From: Enchytraeus crypticus
Lineage: Eukaryota > Annelida > Clitellata > Enchytraeida > Enchytraeidae
DNA length: 64,000 bases
Direction of reading: 5' to 3'
NCBI GenBank assembly: GCA_905160935.1
Contig: CAJHZI010000659.1
Span: 242,001 to 306,000, forward strand
Part shown: positions 35,880-49,500 of the stretch, in pieces
How positions within the stretch are numbered: position 1 is the first letter of the stretch
Layout: every line of letters begins with the position of its first letter
Position numbers and translations under genes: made by a program
Notes under the pieces: generated by a model
What the model was told of the DNA's origin: nothing
Databases searched by the model: none
The model's input: only the letters and a program-made list of their open reading frames with translations

Positions 35880-38800
35880 AAGTAATACGTTCCTCAGAAA
35901 CTTCTCTCTAGCTTGTATTAGCTCCTAACTGCGTCAATCATTCAATCATTCAATCAATCAATCATTCATTCATTCAATCATTCACTCAATCAATCAATCA
36001 ATATATCACTTAAATAATCAATCATTCAAAAAATAGGTCAATCAAACAATCATTCATTAAGTCAATCAATCAATCAATCAATCATTCTGTAATAATTTCA
36101 ATAAACTTATAATACCTACTTATTACTCAATTAATCAATCAATCAATCAATATATCACTCAAACAAACAATCAATCAATCATTTATTAAATCAATCAATT
36201 AGCCATTCAATTAACCATTAAGCAATCACTAAATAAACCAATCAATATATCACTTAGAATATAATACTCAATTAATCAATCAATCAATCAGTCAATATAT
36301 CAATCAATCATTCTGTAAGTTAATCAATTAGCCATTCAGTTAACCATTAAGCAATCAATAAATCACCCAATCAATATATCACTTAGAATATATAACTCAA
36401 TTAATCAATCAATCGATCAATCAATCAATCATTTAGTAAATCAATCAATTAATAAATTAACTGCACTCACTGGGTAAACGTTAGAATGGCATTCTCTGAC
36501 GGAGTACTCTGCTCTACTGACTGCATGGAGCCCTTTGTCGCTCGCTGAGCAGGTACAGGCTGGTCAACTCTCTCGCCACTAGCTCTACCCACAGTTCTGT
36601 TAGCTCCTCCCACAATACTGTTAGCTCCGCCCACAGTTCTGTTAGCTCCACCCATAGTTCTGTTAGCTCCGCCCATAGTTCTGCTGGCTCCGCCCACAGT
36701 TCTGTTAGCTCCGCCCTTTTCTTCCTTAGAGTTTGATGAGGAGAACTTCGCTAAACCACTTTCATTAACCTGCACAGAAATAGAAAAAAATTGTTGATTA
36801 AACATTGCTCTCTCTTTCTCTCTCTTTCTCCCTATCTCTCTTTCTCCCTATCTCTCTTTCTCCCTATCTCTCTCTCATATTTGAATGAGGAAACAGAGAA
36901 AACCTATAGCAATGTGTTTATTATTATAGTTCAAACTCTAAAACACCTAATGCACTGACACCAAACCTAAAATAGAGACATATAAGAAAAATAAGATAAA
37001 AATAAAACAAGGCATCGGATAGAGATAGAAACAGAAAAAGTAGTTAAACCTTTATTATTACTTAGCATTAGAATTATTACTCAGAATTGGCATCGTATCG
37101 GCATGCAGCCCCCCACTGCAGTAGGTACAAGATTCAAATCCAGCGCTTTTCCTACCACTCCACTACTATCTCTACCATACTCTCTCTCTCTCAACACTTT
37201 CAAGAAAAGAAACTGACGTTGAACGTCTAGTTTAACGTCAGGCTTCTGCCACACAAGGGCTCCTACTATTTCACTTGGTCATTCGGCTCTTCCACAGTAT
37301 GGCTGTACTGTACAACAATCTAATAAAATAATATGTCGTTTAACTCAAACTAGACGTGAGGCTTTAGTCACATGTGTCATTTTGTATTTCATGCTTTGAT
37401 GCTAATGTCATTAAATAAAGTAACATCAAACTAGGCGTGAGGCACCTACCAGCGTCCAGTCACTCGACGACTCGCCCGATGGGGACGCCTCCTCGTAGGG
37501 TTCTCTCAGTAGATCTGAGGACAGTGCCTCCTCGTCGCTGGACAGAGAGTCATCAGTGAACGAGTCGTCGTCGTCATTGTCAGCGTACTGGCCCAGCGTC
37601 TCCTCGGTAGCTACAGCGGAGGCTCTGCGGTTGTCGTACACTCCGGGGGCGGGGCTGCCGGAGACGAATGAGTTGACGTCGCGGTGGGAGTGCGGAGAGT
37701 CTGCGGGCACAGAGGCGCTGCACGTGTCCTCGTCGTCATGGGTGTCAGCTAGATAGCAATTAATCAATCAATCAATCAATAAGAATTTAAGGTACAGTTC
37801 CTCGTCAATTAGTCGTTTAATGACTAGACAAAGCATCGATTAGTAAGTCAATCGTGCAATCAATCAGTTAATGAGTGAGTTAGAGATCTGCCACTTTGTG
37901 ACTGCGGTCAATCGCAAACCATTCAACATATCGTTGAGGAGTGTCCTCTAATCTGCCTGCCGGGTGGTCTGTCTACGTTAAGCTGTCTTAAAAGTGAAGC
38001 AGCTACCTGGATTAACGCATGTACTGAATAGATAAAATCACTAAGTCAGTCATCAATCAATTAATAATGTTAACAGTCAGAGCGAGCCATCAGCTCTATC
38101 AGCCGCTGGGCCTCGTCACCTAGCATGCAGCTAGTGAAATCAATCAATCAATCAAAAAATCGAAGAGTAAAAATATAAATCAATTTATATATTACTCCGT
38201 TAAACAAAAAATTAAAAATAACTCAGTCATTCAATTCAATCAATCAATTCAATCAATCAATTCAATCAATCAATTCAATCAATCAATTCAATCAGTCAAT
38301 TCAATCGATCATAAATAAATTCAAACAATCAGTCAGTCAATTGTCAACCGTGCATGACATGACCTATGGCAAAGTAAACGCCCGTTAAGTCTACAATTTG
38401 TTGACAGCATCTGCTACGATGTGTGCTGTGAGGACATCTCTAACATCATCCCTGGATGAGGAAACGGACGTTAAACCTTTATTATTACAGACATGAGAAA
38501 ATGGTATATCAAAAGGAATGTTATACATGTAGATGATTTAAAGATCCATTCATATGTGGTCAAAGAAGAGGAAAACAGAAGAAAGAAAAGAGTGGAGGCG
38601 TTATAGACCATTGACCTACCAGAGAGAGATATGTGTTTATTTCAGCATCAACACCAATCCATTGACAATTACAGATTACAAACACAAATTCAACATAGTG
38701 TAGGTCATAATAACACAAAACTATAAAAGTGCAGTTAAAATAAACACAGGTGTGCAGATGTGCTCAAGACATAGCAATCAAATAGCTACTAGCATATCGG

Positions 38801-41800
38801 CCACCAGTGAGGGCATACCCCTATCTTGCTGGCCACCGATAAAACATATAAACACGTCAATTTGCGTGCTATTAAATTATTTAAGTTAATAAGTTAAATT
38901 TAAGTTATTAGACTTTAGAAGTGTAGCATAATTAGACTATCATATCGATCCAGACTAAAAATTAAGTTAGTAAGAATAAAGCAGATTAAATAACAATCGA
39001 CACTTGAGAAACATGAATAATTATGATGACCAACTAGCATGTAGATGATTTTTAAGAAGCTTTTGGAATCTATTACGGTATTGGATGGATCTGATATGGT
39101 CTGGTAGACTATTCCAAATTTTGTAGCTGTTGAATAGCGTCGAAGAGAAGAATGCACGGTTAGATTGCAAGTATAGATGGTCAGTTAATGATAATCTGGT
39201 TATGTAGTTGTGCGAGGTTTTACTATGAATAAAAAGATCACTAATAGCAGTAGACAAATTATTAGGAAAGTGTAAATGCTTATATATAAGTTTAGCAATT
39301 GAGAATTTATGTAAAAGGGCAATTGGAAGGATATCATAATTCATATAAAGTTGCTTAACATTGTAGAAACGATTATTATTTTGTAGATTCCTCAAGACTT
39401 TATTAATAGAAACATGTAATGGATGAAGAGCAGACTCAGTTGTATTACCGTAAACTTCAACTCCATACGTAACATATGAGTATATAAGAGTATGAAAAAT
39501 CATTTCACGACAGTAAGCAGGTAGAAATTGTTTTCGAGCATATAGCATAGAGTTTAGATTATTGATTTTTTTAGATAAATATATAATATGTTGCTTGAAA
39601 TTTAGATTATCATCAATCCATATACCTAGGAATTTGATTGAGTTAACTTTGTTGAGCTCGACATTATTCAAATTAATCTTAAGATTATGATCGTCAATGA
39701 ATTGATTATCAGCAGCACTAGGGAAAAAAATGATATACGCAGATTTAGAGATATTAATTGTTAAACGATTGCATTTAAACCAATGGAATAACTTATCACA
39801 GATATAATTACTTGAATTAAATAAATCCATTAAATTACTTTCAATAACAAATATGTTAGTGTCATCCGCAAATAACTTCAAATTAACATTATTGCAAGCG
39901 TATTGGATATCGTTAATATAAATTAAGAAGAGGAGCGGCCCAAGAATAGAGCCTTGAGGGACACTTGTAGTAATTGGTAAGGTAGAAGAAATAGTGTTTC
40001 TAATACAGGTAAATTGGGATCTACCAGATAAATATGAAGTAAGAAGGTTAAACACATTACCCCTGAATCCATAGTGATATAATTTATGAAGAAGGATCCC
40101 ATGATCAACCGTATCAAATGCTTTTGAAAGATCGAGAAACATGCTTAGTATGTGGTTTTTGTTGACTTTTGCCATCCTAATCATATTGCAGCTACTGAAC
40201 AAGGCATCAGTGGTTGAATGGCCATGACGAAAACCAAATTGATTTTTATAGAGTATATGATATTTATTGAGATATACCATAGCTCGTTTATAAAGTATTT
40301 TTTCAAAAATTTTACTAGTTGTATTTAAAAGGGATATAGGCCTATAATTGTCAATACAATCGTGCTTACCTTTTTTAAAAATGGGAATAACTTTAGATAA
40401 TTTAAAAGCCATTGGAAATACACCAAATTCAAAGGATTTATTAATTATATGACAAATTGGATGAGCAATTATTTCAAAGGCAATTTTCAAGATTTTGCTA
40501 CTTATGCTATCAGGGCCAGTTGAATTAGTGTTTTTTAGTGAGTTAATAATGTTTAGAACTTCAGTGGGATCAGTAGGGGCCAGAAATATACTTTGGTTAA
40601 AGTTTTCATGTAGGTATTCATGACAATTGGGGATTGAGAAAGGGAAATTAGAATTCAATTTTTTACCCACAGAGCTAAAATATTTATTAAACTCCTCAGC
40701 TATAAGAAGTTTATTATTTAAAACTTTATCCCCTATAGTAATGCACTACCAGTAGGCAGTGCATTATGAGAGAGAGAGATGACAAAAGTAGGTCATCAAC
40801 AACACCTGTCCTGGCGCTGTAGAAGATGCGCCTGCCTGATTGGTTGTTAACTGGGTCAGTGGGCGGGGCGCTAGGCTGTCTAGTCTCGTCTCTAGCCCGT
40901 GACTCCTCCCCTGCCTGCTTTAGCGCCTCCTCCTTGATCTGCACGAGCATTGCATAGTCCAGGTCAAGTTCTCATCTCAAAAAATTTCTCTTACAAAATT
41001 GAAAAAACATAAAAACGTAAAAAGCTGGTAAAGCTAATGTTAACGTCAGTTTCATCATTTTAACATCATCATCATCATTTTAGAAGATGATGATGTTTGT
41101 AATATAATCCACTGTATTGTATCACAGGTCCCACAGTACCTACGCATAGATACCATATACCAGGTCCCGCAGCTCTTAACTAATCTTATCTCAACCGGAA
41201 TGCAGGGGAAGATGATGATGATGATAATTGATGATGTTTTTTAATATATTCCACTGCATTGTACCACAATACCTCAGCAAGGATATCTTCCACCAGATCT
41301 CTAGTTAATCAACTGGGATTCAGGGGAAGATGATGATGATGATGATGATGTTTTTTAATATATTCCACTGTATTGTACCACAGTACCTTGGATAAACATA
41401 CAAAACATAACATGTAACAAACATCATCATTTCAGAAGATGATGATGTTTTTTTAATATATTCCACTGCATTGTACCACAGTACCTCAGCACGGACATAC
41501 TCCACTAGGTCCCTAGTTAAACAACTGGGATTCAGGAGAAGAAGATGATGATGATGTTGTTTTTTAATATATTCCACTGTATTGTACCACAGACTGGAGC
41601 CAGTGGCGCTGTTGGTAAGATACTCGACTGCGGATCAGTATGTGCTGGTTCAAATCCTGAGCTCGCCGTCACCTGACATGGCTTTCGAGTGGGTAAACTT
41701 TAGCTTTTTTATTGCATTACAGTACCTCTAAATGGATCGATTCCACTAGGTCCCTAGTTAAACAACTGGGATTCAGGGAAGATGATGCTGATGATGACGT

Positions 41801-44800
41801 TTTGTAATATATTCTACTGCATTGTACCACAATACCTCAGCAAGGATATCTTCCACCAGGTCTCTAGTTAAACAACTGGGATTCAGGGGAAGATGATGTT
41901 ATTTAATATATTCCACTACATTGTACTACAGTACCTCAGCATGTATGTCTTCCACGAGGTCTCTCAGTTCTTCCAGGCTCCTGTGCCTCACTGCTGGGTC
42001 CTGCTGCAGTCCAGCACCCAGCAGTCGTTGACTCCTCCCGTCAGTCACGCCCCCTAGCTCCAGGCTCCGCCTCTTACCCACCACTGCCTGCAGCACCTCC
42101 ACTGAGTTCAGCCCCTGCCACGGTACCACGCCTACCAAACAATCAGCCATACCTCATTGTTCATCATCTTCATTGTCAGCCATGCCTCATTGTTAATCAT
42201 TGTAAATCATCTTCATTATCAACCATACCTCATTGTTCATCATCTTCATTGTCAGCCATGCCTCATTGTTAATCATTGTAAATCATCTTCATTATCAACC
42301 ATACCTCATTGTTCATCATCTTCATTGTCAGCCATGCCTCATTGTTAATCATTGTAAATCATCTTCATTATCAACCATACCTCATTGTTCATCATCTTCA
42401 TTGTCAGCCATGCCTCATTGTTAATCATTGTAAATCATCTTCATTATCAACCATACCTCATTGTTCATCATCTTCATTGTCAGCCATGCCTCATTGTTAA
42501 TCATTGTAAATCATCTTCATTGTCAGCCATACCTCATTGTTAATCATCTTCATTGTCAGTCATACCTCATTGTTAATCATCTTCATTGTCAGCCATACCT
42601 CATTGTTAATCATCTTCATTGTCAGCCATACCTCATTGTAAATCATTGTTAATCATCTTCATTATCAACCATACCTCATGATCCATCATCATCAAATGTC
42701 TTAATAGAGTAGGGGTACTTACATATAGCCTAGTTATTAGAGTAAGGAACATATGCTCCGATTAGCCGTAGCCTTCACCCTATGACTACGTGCCTACTTT
42801 GAATTTCTCAGTACCGTAGGGGTAACGTCATGGAGTTTTAAATGACAGAACCTAAGGTGAATTGAACTCTCGTGGGTTCGAATCCCAGCCGCGCTGATCT
42901 GAGAGTAAATTCTCGGACATTCACTGGACTGGTTACACGGAAAATGGTCTAAATTGCCCAACGATATAAACGTGTGGTATTATAAGTGATAGATATCAAC
43001 ACAGTTGACCATTTCACTGTAATGCGTGTTTACCTTTCTTTTATTATTATCAGTCATACCTCATGATCCATCATCTTCATTGTGTAGTAGTAGTTACTAC
43101 GTTTAAGGACATTATCATCAAAGCATGAAATATAAATTACACATTCAAAGGGGTCAACAAAGAGGATAAATAAATCCTATCTAGTTGACAGCCCACAATC
43201 ATAAGCAAACATACGCAGACAAACAGCTCATAATAAGCTCATTATGTTCATTCATTATTATTTCTATCGGTGGCGATGTCGGTAAGACACTCGACCGCGG
43301 ATCAGTATGAGTGGGGTTCAAATCCTGGGCTCACCCGTCACTGACATAGCTTTCGACTGAGGAAACTGACGTTAACATTAGTTACAGCTTTTTCATGGCA
43401 AATACAAGACAAATACAAATATACTTTGTGTATATTTTGATTCAGCTACAAATACATCATCATGGTTCTCAATGTCAGGCAGAGGAAATGGGACAAGTAC
43501 AAGACAAACCGGTGGACATTTCCCAGAGCACAGCACATACGCTGTACTGGTCGGTCTTGTGCGTGGGTGTCTGTCCCATCAGCTGCTCGGCAGGCATCCA
43601 GGCATAGGCCACCTCGGCGTAGATCAGCCTCCTAGCCCCCTCTCCCTCCCCCGTGCCTCCCACCACTGGAGAGTCCAAACCGTCACTGGTAAAGAGAGAG
43701 AGAGAGAGAGAAATATGGTTTATTTCCACAAAATTTCACAGAGTAATCACATCAATGAACGCGTGCAATCAGAGTAATCACTGATAGTCAATCAGTCCGT
43801 CAGTCAGTCAAGCATTCAGTCAGTCAGTCAGTCAATTGCCACTAGCAGTCAGTCAGTCAGTCAAGCAATCAATTGTCACTAGCAGTCAATTAGTCAATCA
43901 CTCAGTCAGTCAATTAATCAGTCAGTCAGTCAGTCAGTCTGTCGGTCGGTCGGTCAGTCAATCAATCAGTCAGTCAAGCATTCAATGAGTCAGTCAATCA
44001 TTCAGTCAGTCAGTCAAGCATTCAATCAATCAGTCAGTCAGTCAATCAATCAATTGGTCAGTCAATCAGTCAGTCAGTCAGTCAGTCAATCATTCAATCA
44101 TTAATCATTCATTCATTCAGTCAGTCAGTCAATCAGTCAAGCAATCAGTCAGTCAATCATTCAGTCAGTCAGTCAGTCAAGCATTCAATTAATCAGTCAG
44201 TCAGTCAATCAATCAATCAGTCAGTCAATCAATCAATCATTCAATCACTCAGTCAGTCAGATAATCAGTTAATCAATCACTCAGTCAGTTATACAATTGA
44301 AAAATCAATCAATCGATCAATAAATTTAGTAATTTGCCTGTATTTGATTTCTTGACTACATTTAGAGATCTAAAAATTATGCACAGCAGATGCAGCTGAT
44401 GTAAGACTCGTATGACATTAAAAGCATTAAAACATACAATACTTAATTTTATTCTTTTCTCTTCTTTACTTATACTCAACTTTAATGTTATTTTTATTTA
44501 GACTCCATAAAGCAGTTTCAAAGACAGATTTCTGCCATGGCACTGCCATATGAAGTTTTTGTTATTACTAATAATAATAATAATAATAATAATAATAGAA
44601 TAATAAAATACTACTAATATTATTAGTAATATAATAAATGATCCGCAAAGAAAAATCAAGCGAAATGAACTCTATGAGCAGAATCTGACTAGGAATATGC
44701 GTCTAGAACCAGCCACTTACACGCCGGATTATCAATCAATCAATCAATAAGGATTTAACTTCTGGTTCCTCGCCATAAGGTATTGTTAGGGACGTCTCTT

Positions 44801-45133
44801 GCAGACTCTACACAAACAGGTGCCAAAGCATCACATGATGATGACGTTCTCGTCCAAGATTGGTTGTACGAGCTTTGGCTCGTTAAATAGGGAAAATTCT
44901 TCTAGGTAATTCCCGCGTACCCCAGGGAATTACCAAGTCTAGCTAGAACAGACCTGTGGATGGCGTGCTCGAGGTTGGCCAATTTGGCGCAGGTTGGCGC
45001 TAGAAGCTGCACGGCGTGAGAGTTGACGTAGCAGTGGATGATGCCGCGAGAGTGTAGGTAACACAGAGCAGAGCATAGCTGTAGCATCACTGTGTACACC
45101 TCCATCAGGCTTAGCTCATGCTTCTATATCAAT

Positions 45134-45167
<34 letters not shown>

Positions 45168-46516
45168 TGAGAGTTGGCGTAGCAGTGGATGATACCACGT
45201 GAGCGTAGATAGCACAGAGCAGATCATAGCTGTAGCATAACTGTGTACACCTCCATCATAACAACAATTAGAGTGTTACAGTCATCAATGACAACATCGA
45301 GCACTATTGAGACAAAATCAAGCCGGCGAGCAAAAAAGGAGGTCCAAAAACGGTGCAAATTCCAAAATCCAGAAATTCAGTCCTGTCAACTGCTTTATCA
45401 GTCAAACTATGTCAATCCAGCAATCGATCAATCTATCGCACAATCAATCAACCGGTTAATCAGTCAATCTATCAATCATATATTCATCAGGCTTAGCTCA
45501 TGCTTCTAAATCAATCAATCAATCAATCATGAGAGTTGGCGTAGCAGCGGATGATGCCGCGAGAGTGTAGATAGCACAGAGTAGATCATAGCTGCAGCAT
45601 CACTTTGTATACCTCCATCAGGCTTAGCTCATGCTTCTAAATCAAACAATCGATCAATCAATCAACTAACCGATCAACCAATCAACCAATCTACCAACCA
45701 ATCAATAAACCAATCAATCAATTTACTAACTGATCAGTCAACCAATCAACCACCCAACCAACCAATCAATAAATCAATCAATCTACTAACCAAACAATCA
45801 ATCAATCCATCAATCAATCAACCAATCAATCAATCAACCAATCTCTCTCTTAGTGCACTGGCAAGTCCATGGTAAAAAGTAAAGGTAAAGCCGTTGTTAA
45901 CGTCAGTTTCCTCACTCGAAAGTGATGTCAGTGATGGGCGAGCCCCGGATTTGAACCCCGCACAAACTGATCCGCTGTCGAGTATCTTACCGACTTCGCT
46001 AGTATATTACGTCTTCACTCTTCTCTGTCTTCTGCTTTCCTCTTCATGTCCACAAATGACTGAGTCTTTAATCATCTAACATACCTAGTCTCAGACTACC
46101 TCTGCCACTATTTCCTTCCATTCTGCCTTTTATAACCAGTCTATGTACCTATCTATTGTTATCAATCAATCAATTTATCAATCGACTATTCGATCAATCC
46201 ATAAATAAATCAGTTAATCAATCAAGTCATTTAGGCACTCAGTAAATCGTCGTTAAGATAGCCTGTCAACTGCTTTATCAGTCAAACTATATATCAATCA
46301 AGCAATCGATCAATCTATCGCATAATCAATCAACCGGTTATTCAGTCAATCTATCAATCGTATATTCAATAAAGCAATTAATCAATCAATCAATCAATCG
46401 CTCGATCAACCAAACTATTAGTAAATCAAATAACAAATCAATCAATAGATCAATGTGTGCACAGGCATACACAAGTACACACAGGTGCATATATACACAC
46501 ACAAACACAGAGAAAG

Positions 46517-46556
<40 letters not shown>

Positions 46557-49500
46557 ACACCCATCTGGTGATGTAGGTAGACATGCAGTGAGGCACAGGG
46601 CACTCTCTCATTGAGCAGCACCACTTCTATGTAGCACACACACGCACACGCACACAGACACACACACACACAGACACACATCTGGTGATGTAGGTAGACA
46701 TAGAGTGAGGCACAGGGCACCCTCTCATAGAGCAGCACCACTCCAATGTTACACACACACACACACACACACACATACACACACACCTGGTGATGTAGGT
46801 AGACATGCAGTGAAGCACAGGGCACTCTCTCATACAACAGCACGACTCCTATGTAGTTAGACGTCTGACAGAAGCCCATTAGCAGCAGCAGACTGCTGTG
46901 CTTCAAGTGTCTAATAGAAACACAACATCGTAATAATAATAATAATCATAAAGGTTCAACATTCGTTTCCTCATCCTAGGATGATGTAAGGGACGTCCCC
47001 AACAGCACACATCACTACAGATCAATTCACCCAGACCAATCTGCAAAAGCAATGTGCTGAGGAGAAGTAAGATCCTAAACGAAAGCAAGTCTGGTGATCA
47101 AAAAATGGTCAGGGTAGATTGATTATGTCTATGGTGGGAAATGATAAGTTTTAAGCTTGCTAGAGAATGTTGAAAGAGAAAAACAAGAGCGAAGATTAGC
47201 AGGTAAAGAGTTGCAGATTGTGGGCACTGCGTAAGAAAATGAACGTCTGCCCATCTCTACGGCTGAAGCTGATGTCAGTCTAGTCTTTAAAGGATATACT
47301 TGCTAATAGTAAAAATACAAATTATACGAATAATTAATAATAGAAGCATAATAACAGTCCTCGGTAAACAGGATAGCTTTCTCAGGAAATGCCTCCCCAG
47401 CCCAGTTAATGTTAGTCGAAGCTGAGGAAGGTAAGTTGCTTGACGGTGTGTCAATGCTTCAATAGGCGCAGGATTCAAATCGACTCAATTTTTGGATGTT
47501 GAGAAAATTAAAGATTCATGTCTTCAAATAGTATAAGAGCAATAATACAGGTTTAAAGTCCGTTTCCTCATACAAGGATGGTGTCAGGGACGTTCCCCCA
47601 TCAAACATCACTACGAATGAATTCACCCAAACGAATTGAAAAATATACGCTGTAGAAAGAGAAAAATGATAGCAAATGGGCTTCGGTCTGGTGATAAAAG
47701 GTATCAAGACGAACTGATAACTAGAGTGCTGATGAGCTCAGGCTAGCGCTACTCAGCTATTTAACTTATGCTAGAAACTGATAGCGATTGAGTGTTGGCT
47801 GGAGCCATTGACGATGTCGGAATGATATATGACCGCGGATGAGTATATACGGGGTTCAAATCCTGGGTTCGACCGTCACTGACATCGCTTTCGAGTGAGG
47901 AAACTGACGTTAACAACGGCTTTACAACTGTTTTTTCAGTGATTTCATACACAGCAAGGTCCGCGGATCAGTACGTGCAGGGGTTCAAATTCTGTGCTCG
48001 CCCATCACTGATATCGCTTTCGAGATATGAACCAGACGTTAACAACGACTCTACAACTGTTTTTACAGAGATTTCATACACGGCAAGGTCGAGCTCTGCA
48101 ATGAGCAGGTCGCTGTACACTCCCTTAGGTGGCTTCTTGTGCAGACGCTTCACCGTCACTGCCTGCCTGTTCCACAGCATGCTGTCAAATCAATCATTTA
48201 ATCAATTAACCCTTTAACCTATCACTTAATTCAATTTACCTATTAATCAATAAATCTATCAATTAATTAATTAATCCATTAATCCATCAATCAATTAATA
48301 CATCAAACAATAAATCAATCAACCAGATTACATCCAAAATAATAGATATAAATTACTATCGGTGAGTTATTATCGATATATAACAATACGATACTGTCAC
48401 TGACAGTCATCATCAGTCCCTTGCGTTCTGAAGAGAATATAGCGTGGCAACATTCCTCCATTCTTATCTGTCTTTAGCAACTCCCGCAGCATCTTCCCAT
48501 GAAATGTTCAAAGAAATGTTACAATACATTATATTACATATAAATTACATAATATATACATATTATGTTCATATGTGTACATTGTATGAATGATTAATGG
48601 ATTGATTAACTGATTGGCTGATCGGCAAATTGATAGACAAACCTCTCCATGACCATAAAGGAGGCGTTGTTGTAGGTGGGGCCCTGTATGTCGTGCTTCA
48701 GGCTCGTCTCGCACACGACTGGAACGTTGCCGATAGTCATCAGAGAGCTGCTGTTTAATCCCGCGAACATCTGAAAAACACGACAATCAGTTAAAACCTT
48801 AAACAAGCATCTGTATTTCCTGACTCAGTTGTTACCGCATTTATGTTAAAATCATTAATTCCGTTAATTCTCTTTATTAGACAACACATCACCATTAGTC
48901 AATCCGTCACAAATAAATAGCTTTATTCATTTCCTTTAGTAACACCACGCCTATTGGCTGGAGCCAGTAGCGACGACGGCAAGATATTTAACAGCAGGTC
49001 AGTATGTGCGGGGTTCAAATCCTGAACTCGCCCGTCACTGATATCGCTTTCAAGGGAGGAAACTGACGTTAGCATTAGCTTTACTAGCATCTTTTATATA
49101 TCAATCAGTCATCCATCAAAAACCAATAATTAAGTATCTTCCTTTAGTAACACATACAACATATTGTGTTACAGAGCCAGTTTAGTTAATGTTTACGTAG
49201 ATTTTCTATTTCCTCTTTTCTTCAAGATTTTTGGTTATCCTTGCCTTTTAGTAATACGCAATAAACCATCTGACTAATCGACAAATATTTTATGTGAATA
49301 AATGCAAAATGCATCAAAAATTAACAATTCATAAAAAAACTGATATATCAAACAAGCAATCCATAACATAAATTCATCAAGAGTTCAATACAGCAGATGG
49401 AGGGAGTATAAATAATGTCTGCAATGATGTAAGCTGCATCATTTGAAAAATAGGGAGGAAGTGTAAAAGCCTTTGACTGAGCCGGTGGCTTGTTGGCAAG

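Larger units (their letters stand above)
45385..46400. repeat. (AATC)n arrays and 100-bp duplication
   Basis: GTCAACTGCTTTATCAGTC and CAATCGATCAATCTATCGCA occur at both 45388-45480 and 46265-46372. The rest is AACC/AATC-type repeats. Confidence 0.75.

Noticed and set aside
42157-42652. Four almost identical 63-residue frames
   Set aside because: Translations of the 76-bp intronic tandem array; the identity comes from the DNA repeat.
42140-42680. CRISPR-like array (regular 76-bp repeats)
   Set aside because: No distinct spacers; a plain tandem repeat in an animal intron. The same holds for the arrays at 3.8, 11.4 and 63.1 kb.
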